64,000 nt of DNA from Phoronis australis. Lineage: Eukaryota; Phoronida; Phoronidae. The notes below the pieces were generated by a model, which saw only the letters and a list, made by a program, of their open reading frames with translations, made no database searches and was not told the origin of the DNA. The stretch lies in assembly GCA_002633005.1 (NCBI GenBank), contig NMRA01000235.1, forward strand, positions 533,459-597,458, in the 5' to 3' direction. The translations under genes were made by a program, and so were the position numbers. Positions 25,865-37,344 of this stretch are shown in pieces. Within the stretch, counting starts at the first letter, position 1. Each line of letters begins with the position of its first letter.

Positions 25865-26037
25865 TTCGAGTACGATTTCAAGCACACTGCCAAACGAAAA
25901 TTAAAATTGAAATTTGGAGCATATATTCGGGGTTTTTTCTCAAAATGGTGTTCGAAATACAGGTATAAATGAGATACACTTAAGATCGAGTATACTCGAA
26001 AATTGAGACCGTGCTCAAAACTGTTCGACCACTCAGC

Positions 26038-26144
26038 TCAGGCGTGACAACGGGAAGTCAGCTCTGCTATATTTATACCAATTAGCAGACAGATAAGAAA
26101 TGCACTTGACAGACTTGACTGTACACGTCCCCCTGTTGAGTCAA
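26038..26144 (-). CDS. ZP gene terminal exon: C-terminal hydrophobic segment and stop
   Basis: A strong acceptor (tttatatttcag) opens this exon. Two bases complete the codon begun by the previous exon, giving Val. The peptide continues DSTGGRVQSS, then a hydrophobic stretch AFLICLLIGINIAEL, a short tail TSRCHA and TGA. ZP proteins normally end with a transmembrane helix or GPI signal after the cleavage site, and this matches. The hydrophobic run is short, about 15 residues. The phase-1 entry equals the phase-1 exit of the exon at 27129-27210. Confidence 0.7.
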
Positions 26145-27128
26145 CTGAAATATAAACAAGACTTCCAATACACGGTGTCAATAAGTTACTGAAGCTATGC
26201 TTTACTGAGGTTTGATTGAGCATGTGTTTACCGAATAAAAAACGATTGTGAGACTGGGAAGGCCTGAGAGTGTAATTTGTTTCTGTGTTTTAGATTAATG
26301 AACTGCTGTGATATAACTGAATTTCGGTTGACAGAATATGAGTCGGGATCACACGGAAGCCGCTATCTCCCGTTACCCTAGACATTTCCAACATGAAAAG
26401 TACGCTATAGACCACGGTCCGATGCCATAGTACTCATTTGTTTTCGAAAAAAATCTCACTTCTGACTGAGCAGAGAATTTAAAATGTCAGCATTTACACT
26501 CAACTTTCATTTCGTTATATTTGGTTTGTTTATTACATATGCTTTTCGACTAAGGATTACCTGGGATGCCCTTTCATGATTATATCAGAAATCTACCCGT
26601 GGTATGCGAATCAAATGTAAATATTAGGGCAATAGATAATCAAGTTTGTACAAAAACAAATATAGAATTAAAAAGCAACGAAACATAATAACGAGTATTT
26701 TATATTCAATTGGTGTCAGTGCTTTTTCTAGGACAGGTTCGCCGGCATTTAGGAACCGTGCCAGAACTGATGTGCATAGAGATCGGATTCCGGAACCGAA
26801 ATAATCAGTCGTGATACCTAATTATATTAAAAATCTTGTATGATTGCACAAAAGAGAAAAACGTTATACCAAGCCACACCTTACTCAATTTACTATATTT
26901 CGTCAACAACCGTGGAAACTGTTACCATGGAAAGGACAGTTGTACTTCCACCTCAATAGTATCCTCATTAGAACTATTCCGGCCGCCAGTGAAACCGGAC
27001 GAGTTTTATTTCTCTGTCAATTACCGACGCGTCTCTCAATTTTCAAATTCTGATATTTTACCTCCTCGAGTGAAATGTTTTGTGTAATTCAAAAGCAATA
27101 ACATGATGAACAAAAACTATCTACCCAC

Positions 27129-27210
27129 CGTCTTCAGAAAGTACTGTTTTTAAATTAAGTGTAACAGTCCGTCTTCCCCCAGGTGGCGTTCCACTCAATG
27201 TGCACTGGTT
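27129..27210 (-). CDS. ZP gene exon: last ZP-C cysteine and dibasic cleavage region
   Basis: The acceptor is ttttattttag and the donor GTGGGT. Entry is in phase 0, joining the GAG codon that ends the 27401-27626 exon; exit is in phase 1. The peptide starts NQCTLSG, which supplies the final cysteine of the ZP-C subdomain. It continues PPGGRRTVTLNL, where the dibasic RR is a plausible processing site of the kind found just after ZP domains, and ends VLSED. The GTGGGT donor is weaker than GTAAGT. Phase agreement on both sides is the main support. Confidence 0.7.
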
Positions 27211-27400
27211 CTAAAATAAAATTCATTTGATTGGACTCATCGTTAAATAATTTGGACTCCAATGCTGCACGTCCGATGGCTAGATATGTTTATCAAGAGG
27301 AACGTAAAACAATGGTTCCGTAACGTCAACTTGATGCTCGAGTGCAGTACGAGAAAACAACCTCTCGTCTAACCCCTTACGACGGCTACACTATAATTAC

Positions 27401-27626
27401 CTCGGCGATGCAGTATTTTATGTTTTTCTCGTCACAAAAGCCAACATCACACCGGATCTTTACGTTTCGATGTTTGTAAATGTCGAGACAGGAAAAGGGG
27501 GATGAGTGCACGGCAAAAGTTCCACTCTCGTTCGACTGCACGATGAATCCTCTGAGCAACTCTCCCCCAGGTACTTGCAGCTCCTCCAGAGTTGGGTTTT
27601 CAATGTTGCCCCTTCTTCCTAAGCAC
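27401..27626 (-). CDS. ZP gene exon: core of the ZP-C subdomain
   Basis: This is the most diagnostic exon. After a split Arg codon it reads CLGRRGNIENPTLEEL, then RGFIVQSNESGTFAV, SSPFSCLDIYKHRNV, KIRCDVGFCDE and KYCIAE. This is the ZP-C pattern: C-x-D/N-P-T-L, then F/FSC, then V-x-I-x-C-x-V-x-x-C and a further C. ZP domains polymerise extracellular glycoproteins (egg coats, uromodulin and GP2 types, tectorins). The acceptor is gatgccag and the donor GTAATT. The 226 bp give phase 2 in and phase 0 out, matching both neighbours. The intron upstream (27627-34240) is 6.6 kb and full of LINE relics. Confidence 0.85.
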
Positions 27627-27699
27627 CTGGCATCAATAAAATGACAGAACAAGGGTGCGAGATAGATGCACTGACGTAGGATATGTTAGAAACAACAAT

Positions 27700-28570
27700 A
27701 CTGTAAGAGTTTTCGAGGCAAAAGTGCACATTTTGTCTTAATTTAACCAACTCTCGCTCCAAATCGGCACTTTCCCATGAACGGCTAATTAGCCCTGCAA
27801 CACCTACACCGATTGTCTGTACTTAACTGCTGTGTGAGGTGCTTAGAAATAAAGGCACTTGATAAACAGGCATCTTATCGTGAGGAAAAAGCTTATTTTT
27901 AATTTTGAAAGTTTGCAGACGGTTAAAACTATAAATATGAGTATTTTAAGTCGTGTAACTGAACTTAAAGCGCCTAAACAAATAAAATTCTATGAAATTT
28001 ATTAAGTTATATTCCCAAATGATTATTTAATTGCGATATATTACTGCACCTGTCAATGAGTCACGTTCCGTATTCAAAGTGTAGAAAGTACACAGTCAAT
28101 AATTTTGCGATAACTTCCAAGAAATCAGTTACAGTTTATGCTTGGTTTTTAATCAAATATACAAATTTCCGCTCACTTGGCCGCAATCACAGTAGCCTCG
28201 TCCCCGGCGGCTGGCAAACATTAATAGAAAAAAGGATTGAACTGATTTCCCAATGTGGAAATTTAATGACTTGACTAGAACGTTTGTATATACTGTCCCA
28301 TATATTGTGAATATTTTTAAACCGCGTTCAGATGCCATTTTTAATAGCACGGTCAGAAAACGTGATCTGACATCCACATATCACTGCACTCGACACACAC
28401 TCACGTCCAAAAACAAACAAACAAATAATTACATCCATTCATTCACGCATGCACACCTCAGGTGAGACCATTCTCGCATATCGTATAAAGTAAACAACTT
28501 CTAAATGGAATCAACGTGAAATTTTCCCATTTCGCAGAGAAGCTGTCATATACAGAGTTTTTATATGCAA
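27700..28570. other. Intronic sequence of the ZP gene
   Basis: AT-rich sequence without recognisable exon or element. It lies between the ZP-C core exon and the LINE relic. Confidence 0.4.
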
Positions 28571-28578
28571 TTAATTGT

Positions 28579-30058
28579 TCAGTGCTCATAAATATATGTA
28601 AAAATTAGGTATATTTTTCTCTCGTGGTCATTGAAGACTGAACAAATATGTTTACAAACCTTCCGATCTTTCCGTAAGTGAGTAGTTGCTAAAGACATGC
28701 AAACAGTAGACATTAACACTTTTAAATTTACTTTGAAATAGACTTTTTGAAATCTTCTTAGAACGGAAACGACACCGTTATATTCTACAAAGTTGATTTT
28801 TACATCGAACCCATTTTTCATATGGTTAAAACTAACGAAGTCACGATCAGCGGCATACTTACTTGTATCTCTAATAAAGCATTTTACAAACCAGGGTTTA
28901 TAAAAAAACACTTGTGGCTCCAATCGCAAGTTACTATTAAACCCCAAAGGTTGATTCAAAAAGTCTTCTTTAATTGCAACAATTCTTTCCTTTTAGAAAT
29001 ATGCCATACTTCCAATTACGTCGCGCCAACAGGAACTACCAATTAGAGTTAACTTCGACTTCATAAAGTCATCTCCAAATGAAGCAAAACTTTTTAAGAG
29101 CGGGTATAGTGAATACAGTAATTCACCACTTTTAGTTGCAAGGTTTTCAAGATACATGTATCTACGGACCATGGCGAGTTTGAAAGCTTTGCTGAAATTA
29201 TGCAAATTAACCATTTGAAGTCCCTCTTTACCAACTCCTAAACAGGCCGTGCTTCGTTAAATTTTATTTTAACGAGCCTGCCATACAAATCTAAAAAGTG
29301 TATTCTATTCATGCAAGACTTTTACTGGTGGATTTGGTAAACTTTGCAACAAGAATTAAGTTTAGAAATAGCTAAAGCTTTCATTGCATTTACTCTACAC
29401 AACGGCGTTAAATTTCGTCGACACCAACTTCTTAATAAAAACTTAATCTCAGTTATTTTTGCAGTGAAGTTATTATATGTCATACTATCAAACTGAGTGT
29501 CAAAATCCAACCCCAAAATCTAAACGATTTTTTGTACAAGACAGGCTTTCTTTTGTAGGAATCAAGTCATCACTACCAGTATTACTTCCGAACCACATGG
29601 CTTTTGTTTTATCCACAGTCACATGGAGACCGGAGACACTAGCAAACAAATATAATACATTCAATTTGCTAGTCAATGACACATTCCACCCATCCAACGT
29701 AATTGATGTGTCGTCCGCATATAGTGGAATCAAATATTCCTTATTTCCTGCAACTACACAAGCAATATTTTTATTATTCTTGATTAAATACGCAAAAATC
29801 TCCGCACACAATATGAAAATGTCGGGAGACAAAGGGTCACATTGTTTTCAGCGAAATATTGAACCAGGAAGATGGCTTACCATTTACGACAACACAGGAC
29901 TTAATGTTACTGTAAAAGACTTTCATACACCTTCTGATACACCAACCAAAATTAAGGAAAGCTAAAGTTTTTTGAACAAAATTCCTCGGCAATGAATCAA
30001 ATGCTTTCTCAAAATGAAACAGTATTCTTGTGCCCTGTAACATTTTTATGGACTCCAC
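28579..30058 (-). mobile_element. LINE relic (L1/Tx1-like ORF2, reverse transcriptase to C-terminus), broken
   Basis: Read from high to low coordinates, four frames together follow a non-LTR reverse transcriptase. The first reads FHFEKAFDSLPRNFVQKT. The next reads SPDIFILCAEIFAYLI, then LYADDTS (catalytic box) and SGLHVTVDKTKAMWFGS. Then come NLTPLCRVNAMKALAISKL and finally YMYLENLATKSGELL and FVSFNHMKNGFDVKINF. The order matches the thumb and C-terminal region of L1/Tx1-like ORF2 proteins. The N-terminal endonuclease is absent and several frameshifts separate the pieces. It sits in the large ZP-gene intron in the same orientation as the gene. Confidence 0.75.
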
Positions 30059-30059
30059 A

Positions 30060-30600
30060 AATAAGCAATGTGCAGAAAAAAATAAGCAGATTCTGTAGAC
30101 AAAGTGTTCTTAAAAACAATAAGCATTTCTTGCCTTTTGAAACTTTGAAAACTGTATATACATGTAATAGTCATACCTTTAATTATTGCATTCTGCAATG
30201 GGAGTGGGATCGTCATAGAATATTCAAATTTCAGAAACAGATTATTCGCACTGTCGCCTCTAGTTTTTTAGTGCCCTTACAGATCCTTTATACAGGACAA
30301 CACAGATACTCAAAATTAAAGACTTGCATGTTCTTGCTATTATCAAATTTTTCCACATATATGTTCATAATTACTCATTTTTATTTTTAACACGTTCAGT
30401 TAATAACCCGTGAATCTGTTCATGAACATAACAATAGGCAACGGCATCTTCTACAAACTCCTTGTACTAAATCATTCGCTGAACATTCAGTTTGCAATGC
30501 TTTACCTCATATTACTAATAACCTTTCTGAATGTGTTTGTCAACAATTTTAAACCCATTTGTTACCCTCTGTTATAAATTATGCTAAGAACGTTTGTTTT
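30060..30600 (+). mobile_element. LINE 3' tail relic, plus strand (CR1/Jockey-like C-terminus)
   Basis: The frame reads NSHTFNYCILQWEWD, then IFKFQKQIIRTVASS and LKTC. This is the usual end of CR1/Jockey-type ORF2 (N-S-H-x-x-Y-G-I-L-x-W-G, then K-I-x-K-L-Q-K-K-x-I-R). A shifted continuation near 30430 carries RHLLQTPCTKSF, resembling the following conserved segment. It abuts the minus-strand LINE almost head to head at 30060. Confidence 0.55.
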
Positions 30601-30705
30601 GAAAGTTAAGATTTTGAGTGCACTATTCCCAACTGCGTTGTACGTAACTATTTTGTATATACCCTCCTAGTCTTTTTACAAGTAGTTTTAAATTACATTA
30701 TCACC

Positions 30706-31444
30706 TTATTTTTTAAAGTCCTTATCTTAAAATGCCAATGTTTGTCCAATATCCGAAGACACTTATAAATAAAATCTTATTTTCGATACCCTTTCGTGAT
30801 ACTCTTTTCGCCTTTCGTGCCACAAGCGTTTTTTTACCTGTATTTGACCCTTCTCTGTGAGCCGATAATTACCAGCTGTCATATGTTATTTCCGTACCCA
30901 CCTTTCCGACTCGTCAGTTCGAGAACTTGTCCTGAACGCTGCTATTTTTTCCTTGCAACTGAATGTGCTATCGCTTGCTCGAAGTCTTCATCACTTTGTT
31001 TTATCAGTAATATCGCGTGATTCGTTTGAATATACAGTGTATTTATAGTTCGTAGTTAGTGGTCGTTATTTTTTTTGGAATGTGCCGCGTATTTTTGTTT
31101 ATTGTGTTAAAATAGCATTGGTGTTTACTTCCTGTTATGGAGGGCGGTCGAACATTTTTTTTTCGTTTTGAATTTTGTTCGTCTTGAAAACGTAAGTTGC
31201 TGCCGTCGGAAAGATATTGCATTAAACTCAGTAAAAATCGGGGCAAGCAGTGCAAAGTTATTTCATTTTTTGTGGCGAATTTTTTTTCCATTTGTTTGGA
31301 TCTGGTCGGCCGTCTTGGAGGACAGCGGGATACGTTACGAGTTGGAAACTTGTGTAAATTGTTTTCGCCAACAATTTACCTTGAAATTTAATGAGCCATA
31401 TCTTTACTTACTATGCTGCACGATTCAACAGTTTTCATCAAATT
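30706..31444. repeat. 0.74 kb duplicated segment, copy 1
   Basis: Nearly identical to 31449-32189, with only about eight differences seen. The copy ends at the single N at 31445, as expected of an unmerged contig overlap. Confidence 0.9.
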
Positions 31445-31448
31445 NCAA

Positions 31449-32189
31449 ATTATTTTTTAAAGTCCTTATCTTAAAATGCCAATGTTTGTCCAATATCCGA
31501 AAACACTTATAAATAAAATCTTATTTTCGATACCCTTTCGTTATATTCTTTTCGCCTTTCGTGCCACAAGCGTTTTTTTACCTGTATTTGACCCTTCTCT
31601 GTGAGCCGATAATTACCAGCTGTCATATGTTATTTCCGTACCCACATTTCCGACTCGTCAGTTCGAGAACTTGTCCTGAACGCTGCTATTTTTTCCTTGC
31701 AACTGAATGTGCTATCGCTTGCTCGAAGTCTTCATCACTTTGTTTTATCAGTAATATCGCGTGATTCGTTTGAATATACAGTGTATTTATAATTCGTAGT
31801 TAGTGGTCGTTATTTTTTTTGGAATGTGCCGCGTATTTTTGTTTATTGTGTTAAAATAGCATTGGTGTTTACTTCCTGTTATGGAGGGCGGTCGAACATT
31901 TTTTTTTCGTTTTGAATTTTGTTCGTCTTGAAAACGTAAGTTGCTGCCGTCGGAAAGATATTGCATTAAACTCAGTAAAAATCGGGGCAAGCAGTGCAAA
32001 GTTATTTCATTTTTTGTGGCGAATTTTTTTTCCATTTGTTTGGATCTGGTCGGCCGTCTTGGAGGACAGCGGGATACGTTACAAGTTGGAAACTTGTGTA
32101 AATTGTTTTCGCCAACAATTTACCTTGAAATTTAATGAGCCATATCTTTACTTACTATACTGCACGATTCAACAGTTTTCATCAAATTT
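31449..32189. repeat. 0.74 kb duplicated segment, copy 2
   Basis: Starts four bases after the N at 31445 and repeats the preceding 739 bases. Beyond 32189 the sequence is unique. Confidence 0.9.
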
Positions 32190-34240
32190 CAGCCTCGCAG
32201 TTGTTACTTATTTCAAAAGTGATAAATGTGCTCACAATTCCCGTCTCATTTCCAGCTCCACCGACAACATGTCGGCTTTTGCTGAAATGAAAGGCATGTT
32301 CAACCGGCTACTTTGTAGATAGTGAAGACTTAATGTTGATAAATTTTGACGAACTTTTCTACAAAAAAGAACTTTGTTCAATTTTTGATTTTTTGTGCAA
32401 AAATTTAACGGTAAGGTACGCGTATATTCGACTTATTTTAAGGTGAAGTTCCCATTCAGGTGATTTTACACTAAGCCAAAAAATAGTACTGTTGAAATAA
32501 TTTTGAATTGTTTTTTTGTTTGACTGGAAGGCTAGCTAACCTAAGGGCAGCCGCAGCATTGTGACATAGGACTAACCAGCCCGTAATTTCATGCAAGTGT
32601 CTGCAACTACCTTTGTATGCATACAGCATTTATGATGTGAACCTTTTACTTCGACAAAACAGCTTGCAAACGCATGCGTTTACCGTTCGCCATTGTCTGG
32701 TCTCGCTCGCCACCGGGTGCGATCGGCTGCATGACCGAGTCCGGCAAATTAATTTTTGTCCAAATTTACACGCCACATTTCGTCAGCAAATTCGACAAAA
32801 TTGTCCGTATTTTGATTTTATTAACGTTAAGGCGCGCTGTCGATTATTTTATCCAATTTTGCAGGGTGGTCACAGACACTGCACCAGTCGCACAGACGGC
32901 TTATACTAAGCCTGGGTTCCTGAATGAATTGTACTTCAGGGTTCGCGGTAACTTCAAAATAGCGGTGTGTTCGTCGAGTCCGAATCGTGAGTGGCGCGTT
33001 TACTTAAATTTATTTGATTACGAATTATGTATTAGTTAAGGGTTGGATACTTCTTGTATCTCTATAATATCCTCTAACCATGTAATAAGCTCTAACAACG
33101 TGTGCTTCTTGGACTTTAATTCTGTTTATCTGTATGATTGTATTTTGTTGTTATTTATCTGGTGGCTCCGTGGTCAGCTGACCATTTTTCACGGAGTCTC
33201 CATAAGCGTTAACTTTTAGTAACTGTATTTTAACAAGAATGAAATGTACTACCACTACCACTACCGCTACTACTGCTAATATGTAGCAAGGTATCACACT
33301 ACTTTGTGTACCGTACTAACAAAAAGTAAGAGGATACATGTACAGATAGGTATGACGATAAGGCAAGTAACTATCACACAGCAGCAGACTCACACGTGTT
33401 GTAGTTGCATCGGTCTTATTAGGCAGTATTGTTTGAGGGCACTTAATTGACGCGGTGTGCTTATACAATGTACATGTAGTTACAGAATGTCAAGATAATG
33501 CCCGTTTTGAAAAATGGGAGCGTTCAACATCGTTAGTGGCATGCAAAATCATGCGCGGAAAAGGCATGTGTTTGCCACACGGGGGCGTGAGCCTTTATTA
33601 ATCACTGAAGTGATTAGTCATCGTTAAAATATGGGATTTGAATAATGAATTCTGGTATTGAATTCACTTATCTGTGTGCCATAAACGGAGTTTTCTTACC
33701 GCCAGTGTACGAGTATTACCGTCTGCTGAACGATCCCCAAACTACCTGACTGCATTACACGAGTTTTGGTGCATAACAGATTTGCAGATTTCCTGCCAGG
33801 AAAGTTTCAAAATGTTTTAGAACTATAAATGCCGAGGCACGAGCCAGTGAGAGTCAGTGTGAGAGGCAGTTACATAATGCGCAATTACAGTGTGAACATA
33901 CATTAAGCCAATTATATCCAAAAGCAAGACGCCCCAATATTTATCGAATTCATAAACTCGTTTCTGATATGTCCATCGCAAATGAGAAAATGAGACTTTT
34001 CACGTACCTGGATGGCGCATTTGAACACACATTACCCAGTTCTTAGAGTAATATTGTATACGTACGGTGGATATAAATAAAATTATGAACACCAACCACT
34101 ATCATTGCACAAACAGCCATTAGTTACGGTCAGTGTGTACATGTATTTTTATGACAGGGAATATATGCGACAAACAGAATACACCTTATGTACAACAGAC
34201 GGTTACGATAGCGCTGATGTGGGATGACAGTGCAACAAAC
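32190..34240. other. ZP-gene intron with a LINE-tail-like hairpin and an (ACT)n tract
   Basis: No exon was recognised. A 12-base palindrome GGTCAGCTGACC (33172-33183) lies inside a stem CTCCGTG / CACGGAG (33166-33196). An imperfect ACT/ACC repeat follows at 33249-33282. This layout resembles the 3' end of a LINE or SINE. Confidence 0.4.
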
Positions 34241-34322
34241 CTGTTCCTAAAGATGCTGGTCGATGTGCCATTGACTCCAATAGGTGAAACAGAGCAATTG
34301 TCAACAAAAGTACCTCGGATAT
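34241..34322 (-). CDS. ZP gene exon: first ZP-C cysteine region
   Basis: The acceptor is tgatgttgcag and the donor ACAG|GTTTGT. The peptide is IRGTFVDNCSVSPIGVNG, then TSTSIFRN. The V-D-N-C-x-x-x-P motif is the classic start of ZP-C (V-D-N-C-W-A-T-P in vertebrate members; Trp is replaced by Ser here). Two bases complete an incoming codon (phase 1) and two are left (phase 2). Joined to the 27401-27626 exon, the split codon becomes Arg and the next cysteine follows at normal ZP spacing. A plus-strand open frame over the same region is a shadow. Confidence 0.8.
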
Positions 34323-34563
34323 CTGCAACATCAAAATATACATGTACAACCAGGTATGTTTACACGTAAGAAGTTTCTTTTCCAATATGTTTTCACGAGT
34401 ACAAATCTGCACCCCACAGATATTTAAATCAAAAGTTAACAAGCCTAAATTGATAAATCGAAAGGTTTTCCAAAATAATGTGCATATAGCAAAATTGAAG
34501 GAGCAGTCTTTTAAATGTACGAACAACGAGTCTTAGAGAGCTTGCTTCAAGAGGTCCACTTAC

Positions 34564-34679
34564 GTTCCGTTTTAGTAAATTCTATCTGAAGTTTCACTGG
34601 ACTGAGTTGGAAGCAATGTTTAATTATTTCATTTGTTTTCCCGTCGACCAATGCCATTTCTAAAGTGTTAGAATTTGGA
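34564..34679 (-). CDS. ZP gene exon: N-terminal strands of ZP-C
   Basis: A strong acceptor (ttcttatttttcag) and a GTAAGT donor bound 116 bp. The peptide is PNSNTLEMALVDGK, then NEIIKHCFQLSPVKLQIEF and TKTE. Its F/L-x-M-x-L-x-x-x ... P-V-x-L-x-I-E-F pattern fits the first strands of ZP-C. Entry is in phase 2, which accepts the Ser/Thr-rich exons. Exit is in phase 1, which fits the next exon. This exon therefore links the repeat array to the ZP module. No ZP-N subdomain exon was recognised upstream. Confidence 0.75.
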
Positions 34680-35189
34680 CTGAAAAATAAGAAACAAGAC
34701 TCAATCTAAACATGTGTCTAGTGAGCACACAATTAATCATATCAACATTCGCGTTGTGACACTGCTAGCTCAACCATTCAATGCATTCTTTGGTAGGGTA
34801 ATCAATTTCACTCTGTATAAAGCGGGAGACAGGTTAAAGATCGGTGGCAATTACATCTCGGTTCTAAGTGATCCCCAGACAAAATAATCTGGAAATAAAT
34901 GCAGCCCGTAATGACAGAAAGTAGCCAAAAACCAGCATCAGTCTACTACCTAACGATGACTGATGTTCACGACCGTTACTCTGTGTTGCCTAACATCTTC
35001 TTGTTCGCCGAATTAACAATGTCAATGGCCATTACAGAATGACACCACGTGATGAGATTCTCTTGACCTGCTGTTAGACGGTTCAGCTTCACGATCACCT
35101 AGTTCCTCTTTTGCCATCAGTATCAGGAAGATAGAGCTCAAGACACTGACCCCAAATTACCAAAGTGTTTCATAATCACATCACATGAC

Positions 35190-35285
35190 TTATTAAGCAG
35201 TCACTATTGTGGTGGGTACAGCTCCAACAAGCTGGGGAGGGTGTTAACCAATGCTTCCCATTACAATTTATTCAGGATGACACTG
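35190..35285 (-). pseudogene. Decayed Ser/Thr-rich repeat exon
   Basis: The minus strand keeps recognisable pieces of the repeat exon, notably CCCAGCTTGTTGGAGC and ACCCACCACAATAGTGAC. The frame is broken and the donor has become ATAAGT. Confidence 0.45.
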
Positions 35286-35625
35286 TAGTATAAAGCTGTT
35301 GTTTCATTGTTTGGCTTTCTTCCATCCCAGGTCACCATGCAAACGCCAATTATCAACCACACTGAATAAAAACATTTATATCGTTGTCATTGTCTCAGGG
35401 ACAGACATCACTGCACATTGGACAGGTTCACAAGTGCAAACAGTTATATCAACACGCATATAGTCAAAACTGGTGTCCGGAAATAAAAGCCCAAAGCAGC
35501 ATTTTGGCTAATTTTATTGCATTTCTGCCGCAAAGGAAGTAACCTACGGCAATTTTTCATTAGGAAATCAATTTCAGAAGCCAAACACAAGTCGTAATCA
35601 CAGATTTATGTAATTGGCATTTAAA

Positions 35626-35631
<6 letters not shown>

Positions 35632-35689
<58 letters not shown>
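35632..35689. repeat. (TC)n microsatellite
   Basis: An uninterrupted CT/TC tract of about 58 bases sits where flanking intron homology predicts a repeat exon, so it may have replaced one. Confidence 0.9.
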
Positions 35690-35692
<3 letters not shown>

Positions 35693-36125
35693 CCCTCTTG
35701 GAGCAACGACAGGGACTGATACAATATAATGAACGTGTTGTTATGAAGGGCAACTCAAAATCAAACAGCACCACATTGTACCCCAACAATATTACCGTTG
35801 TCATATTTTGTGTGTACACCGTCCCCCAATGTCTTCGTTCAACTTAAGAATGAACGAACGCGACTCTCAGACGTTTCGCATCCGTTTCTCAATTTTCAGT
35901 ATGCAAGCCATCACAAAACAACTGAACCCACTCCTGCCAAACCAGGTTTTGAAAACTCTAACCACACCTTCATAGAAATTACTATTATCAAAGAAAGAAC
36001 ATTCAAATGAACACGGTCATATTGATATGACTTTGGCTTCCTCCAAGCCAAGCTGCTGCATGATCGACCTCAAGTCACTGGCCACTATATATCAAACTGT
36101 TTCAAAGCCAAATTAAGACACTTGC

Positions 36126-36212
36126 ATGGCAAAAGTTGTGGAGGACGTAGCTTCCATACTACCTGATGAGGTAGTTGACCTATTTTTAGTAACCGTCCGT
36201 CTCACAGATGTC
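36126..36212 (-). CDS. Ser/Thr-rich repeat exon, last before the ZP module (GC donor)
   Basis: The acceptor is tttctttttag and the donor GCAAGT, a GC-AG intron. The peptide is TSVRRTVTKNRSTTSS, then GSMEATSSTTFA. Its 87 bp are phase 2-2, so its exit joins the 34564-34679 exon in frame with an Ile codon. About half the residues are Ser or Thr, suggesting an O-glycosylated stalk. It is homologous to the other array exons along its length. Confidence 0.65.
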
Positions 36213-36953
36213 CTAAAAAGAAAGACATCTTTCAAAACAATGTTGGAGCCACTAGAATGATTGGCACACTCTAATGAAGCTGAAATACCAAAGGACACCC
36301 CAACAAAAGGAAGAGCGCGGGGTACCTGAATGGCATTGAAAACCAAGCCGGTCTCGAAGTATTCGTCAGTATACTACTCTCAAATGACTTCGCTCAATTC
36401 ACTCAAAACACGAAGCAAATCTGAGACCGTTCGCATTCCTAGAATCACGTGTGACTGTATGAAACCACCAAATAAGAAAACTTCAATGAAACAGCAACAA
36501 CACTCGAAATATCTACAAAAAACTTGATTGCAACATTCCGTCCCCGATAAATTGGCAACAAATACAAGTCGCCAGCTGTTTACCAAAGAACACAAAGCGA
36601 CAGAAAACAGAACATGTCCAAACATTCAAACTATGGGCAGACATTCACTAGGTTTATACACAGCTCTTGGTCAGATTAAATAATTGATTATAGGGTACAT
36701 CAAACTTAATACCAGCATAAAAAGGGCTCCAGTTAAAATTATAGTCGATAAAAGCGGAATGTTTTTGCATGCATTGGGTGTAATTAAACACTTAAAGAAT
36801 GATACCAAATGATGTCCTTGAACGCTACTCGTTCAAACATGCTGTATACTGACCATTGTTAATTACCGTCATTAATATTGTGACAGAGATCAAATGTCTG
36901 GGCACGATATATCAAAGTACACGTACGTCAAAACCACGTATAAGTTGACTTAC

Positions 36954-37037
36954 ATGTCCTCGGTTGAGGTGACTGTAGGTCCATTATCTGAGGAGGAAGT
37001 TGACTTACTTTTTGTACCGATAGTTCTCAAAGTTATC
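36954..37037 (-). CDS. Ser/Thr-rich repeat exon
   Basis: The acceptor is tttcttgacag and the donor GTAAGT. The peptide is ITLRTIGTKSKSTSSS, then DNGPTVTSTED. At 84 bp it is phase 2-2. The terminal AT plus the first G of the next repeat exon makes Met at every junction. An internal AAAGTAAGT word could act as a cryptic donor. Confidence 0.7.
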
Positions 37038-37344
37038 CTGTCAAGAAATGCATATTTCTAAACCTTGTCGAGGCAACTACAGCTACTGGTATTATCAAAT
37101 GAAGGCGTTTTCATCATGGGACACTCCGACCCCAGGAGTAGCGCTTTGTACCTGAATGACATGCCAGACCAAAATGATTTCGAATTATGTGTAAGTATAA
37201 ACTGTTCCCGTTTCCGTGTCAACTTAGGCATTAAAAACAAGCTCCAAATAAATAAATCGACCCTGACAAATCAACTTTTGCAACCGGTTATCACTAGTTT
37301 TAGCAACTACATTTGAATTCAAAGAGAAGAGACTACAACAAGAA

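Noticed and set aside
34133-34369. Plus-strand open frame of 78 residues
   Set aside because: It is antisense to the ZP exon at 34241-34322, whose motifs and splice phases explain the region better.
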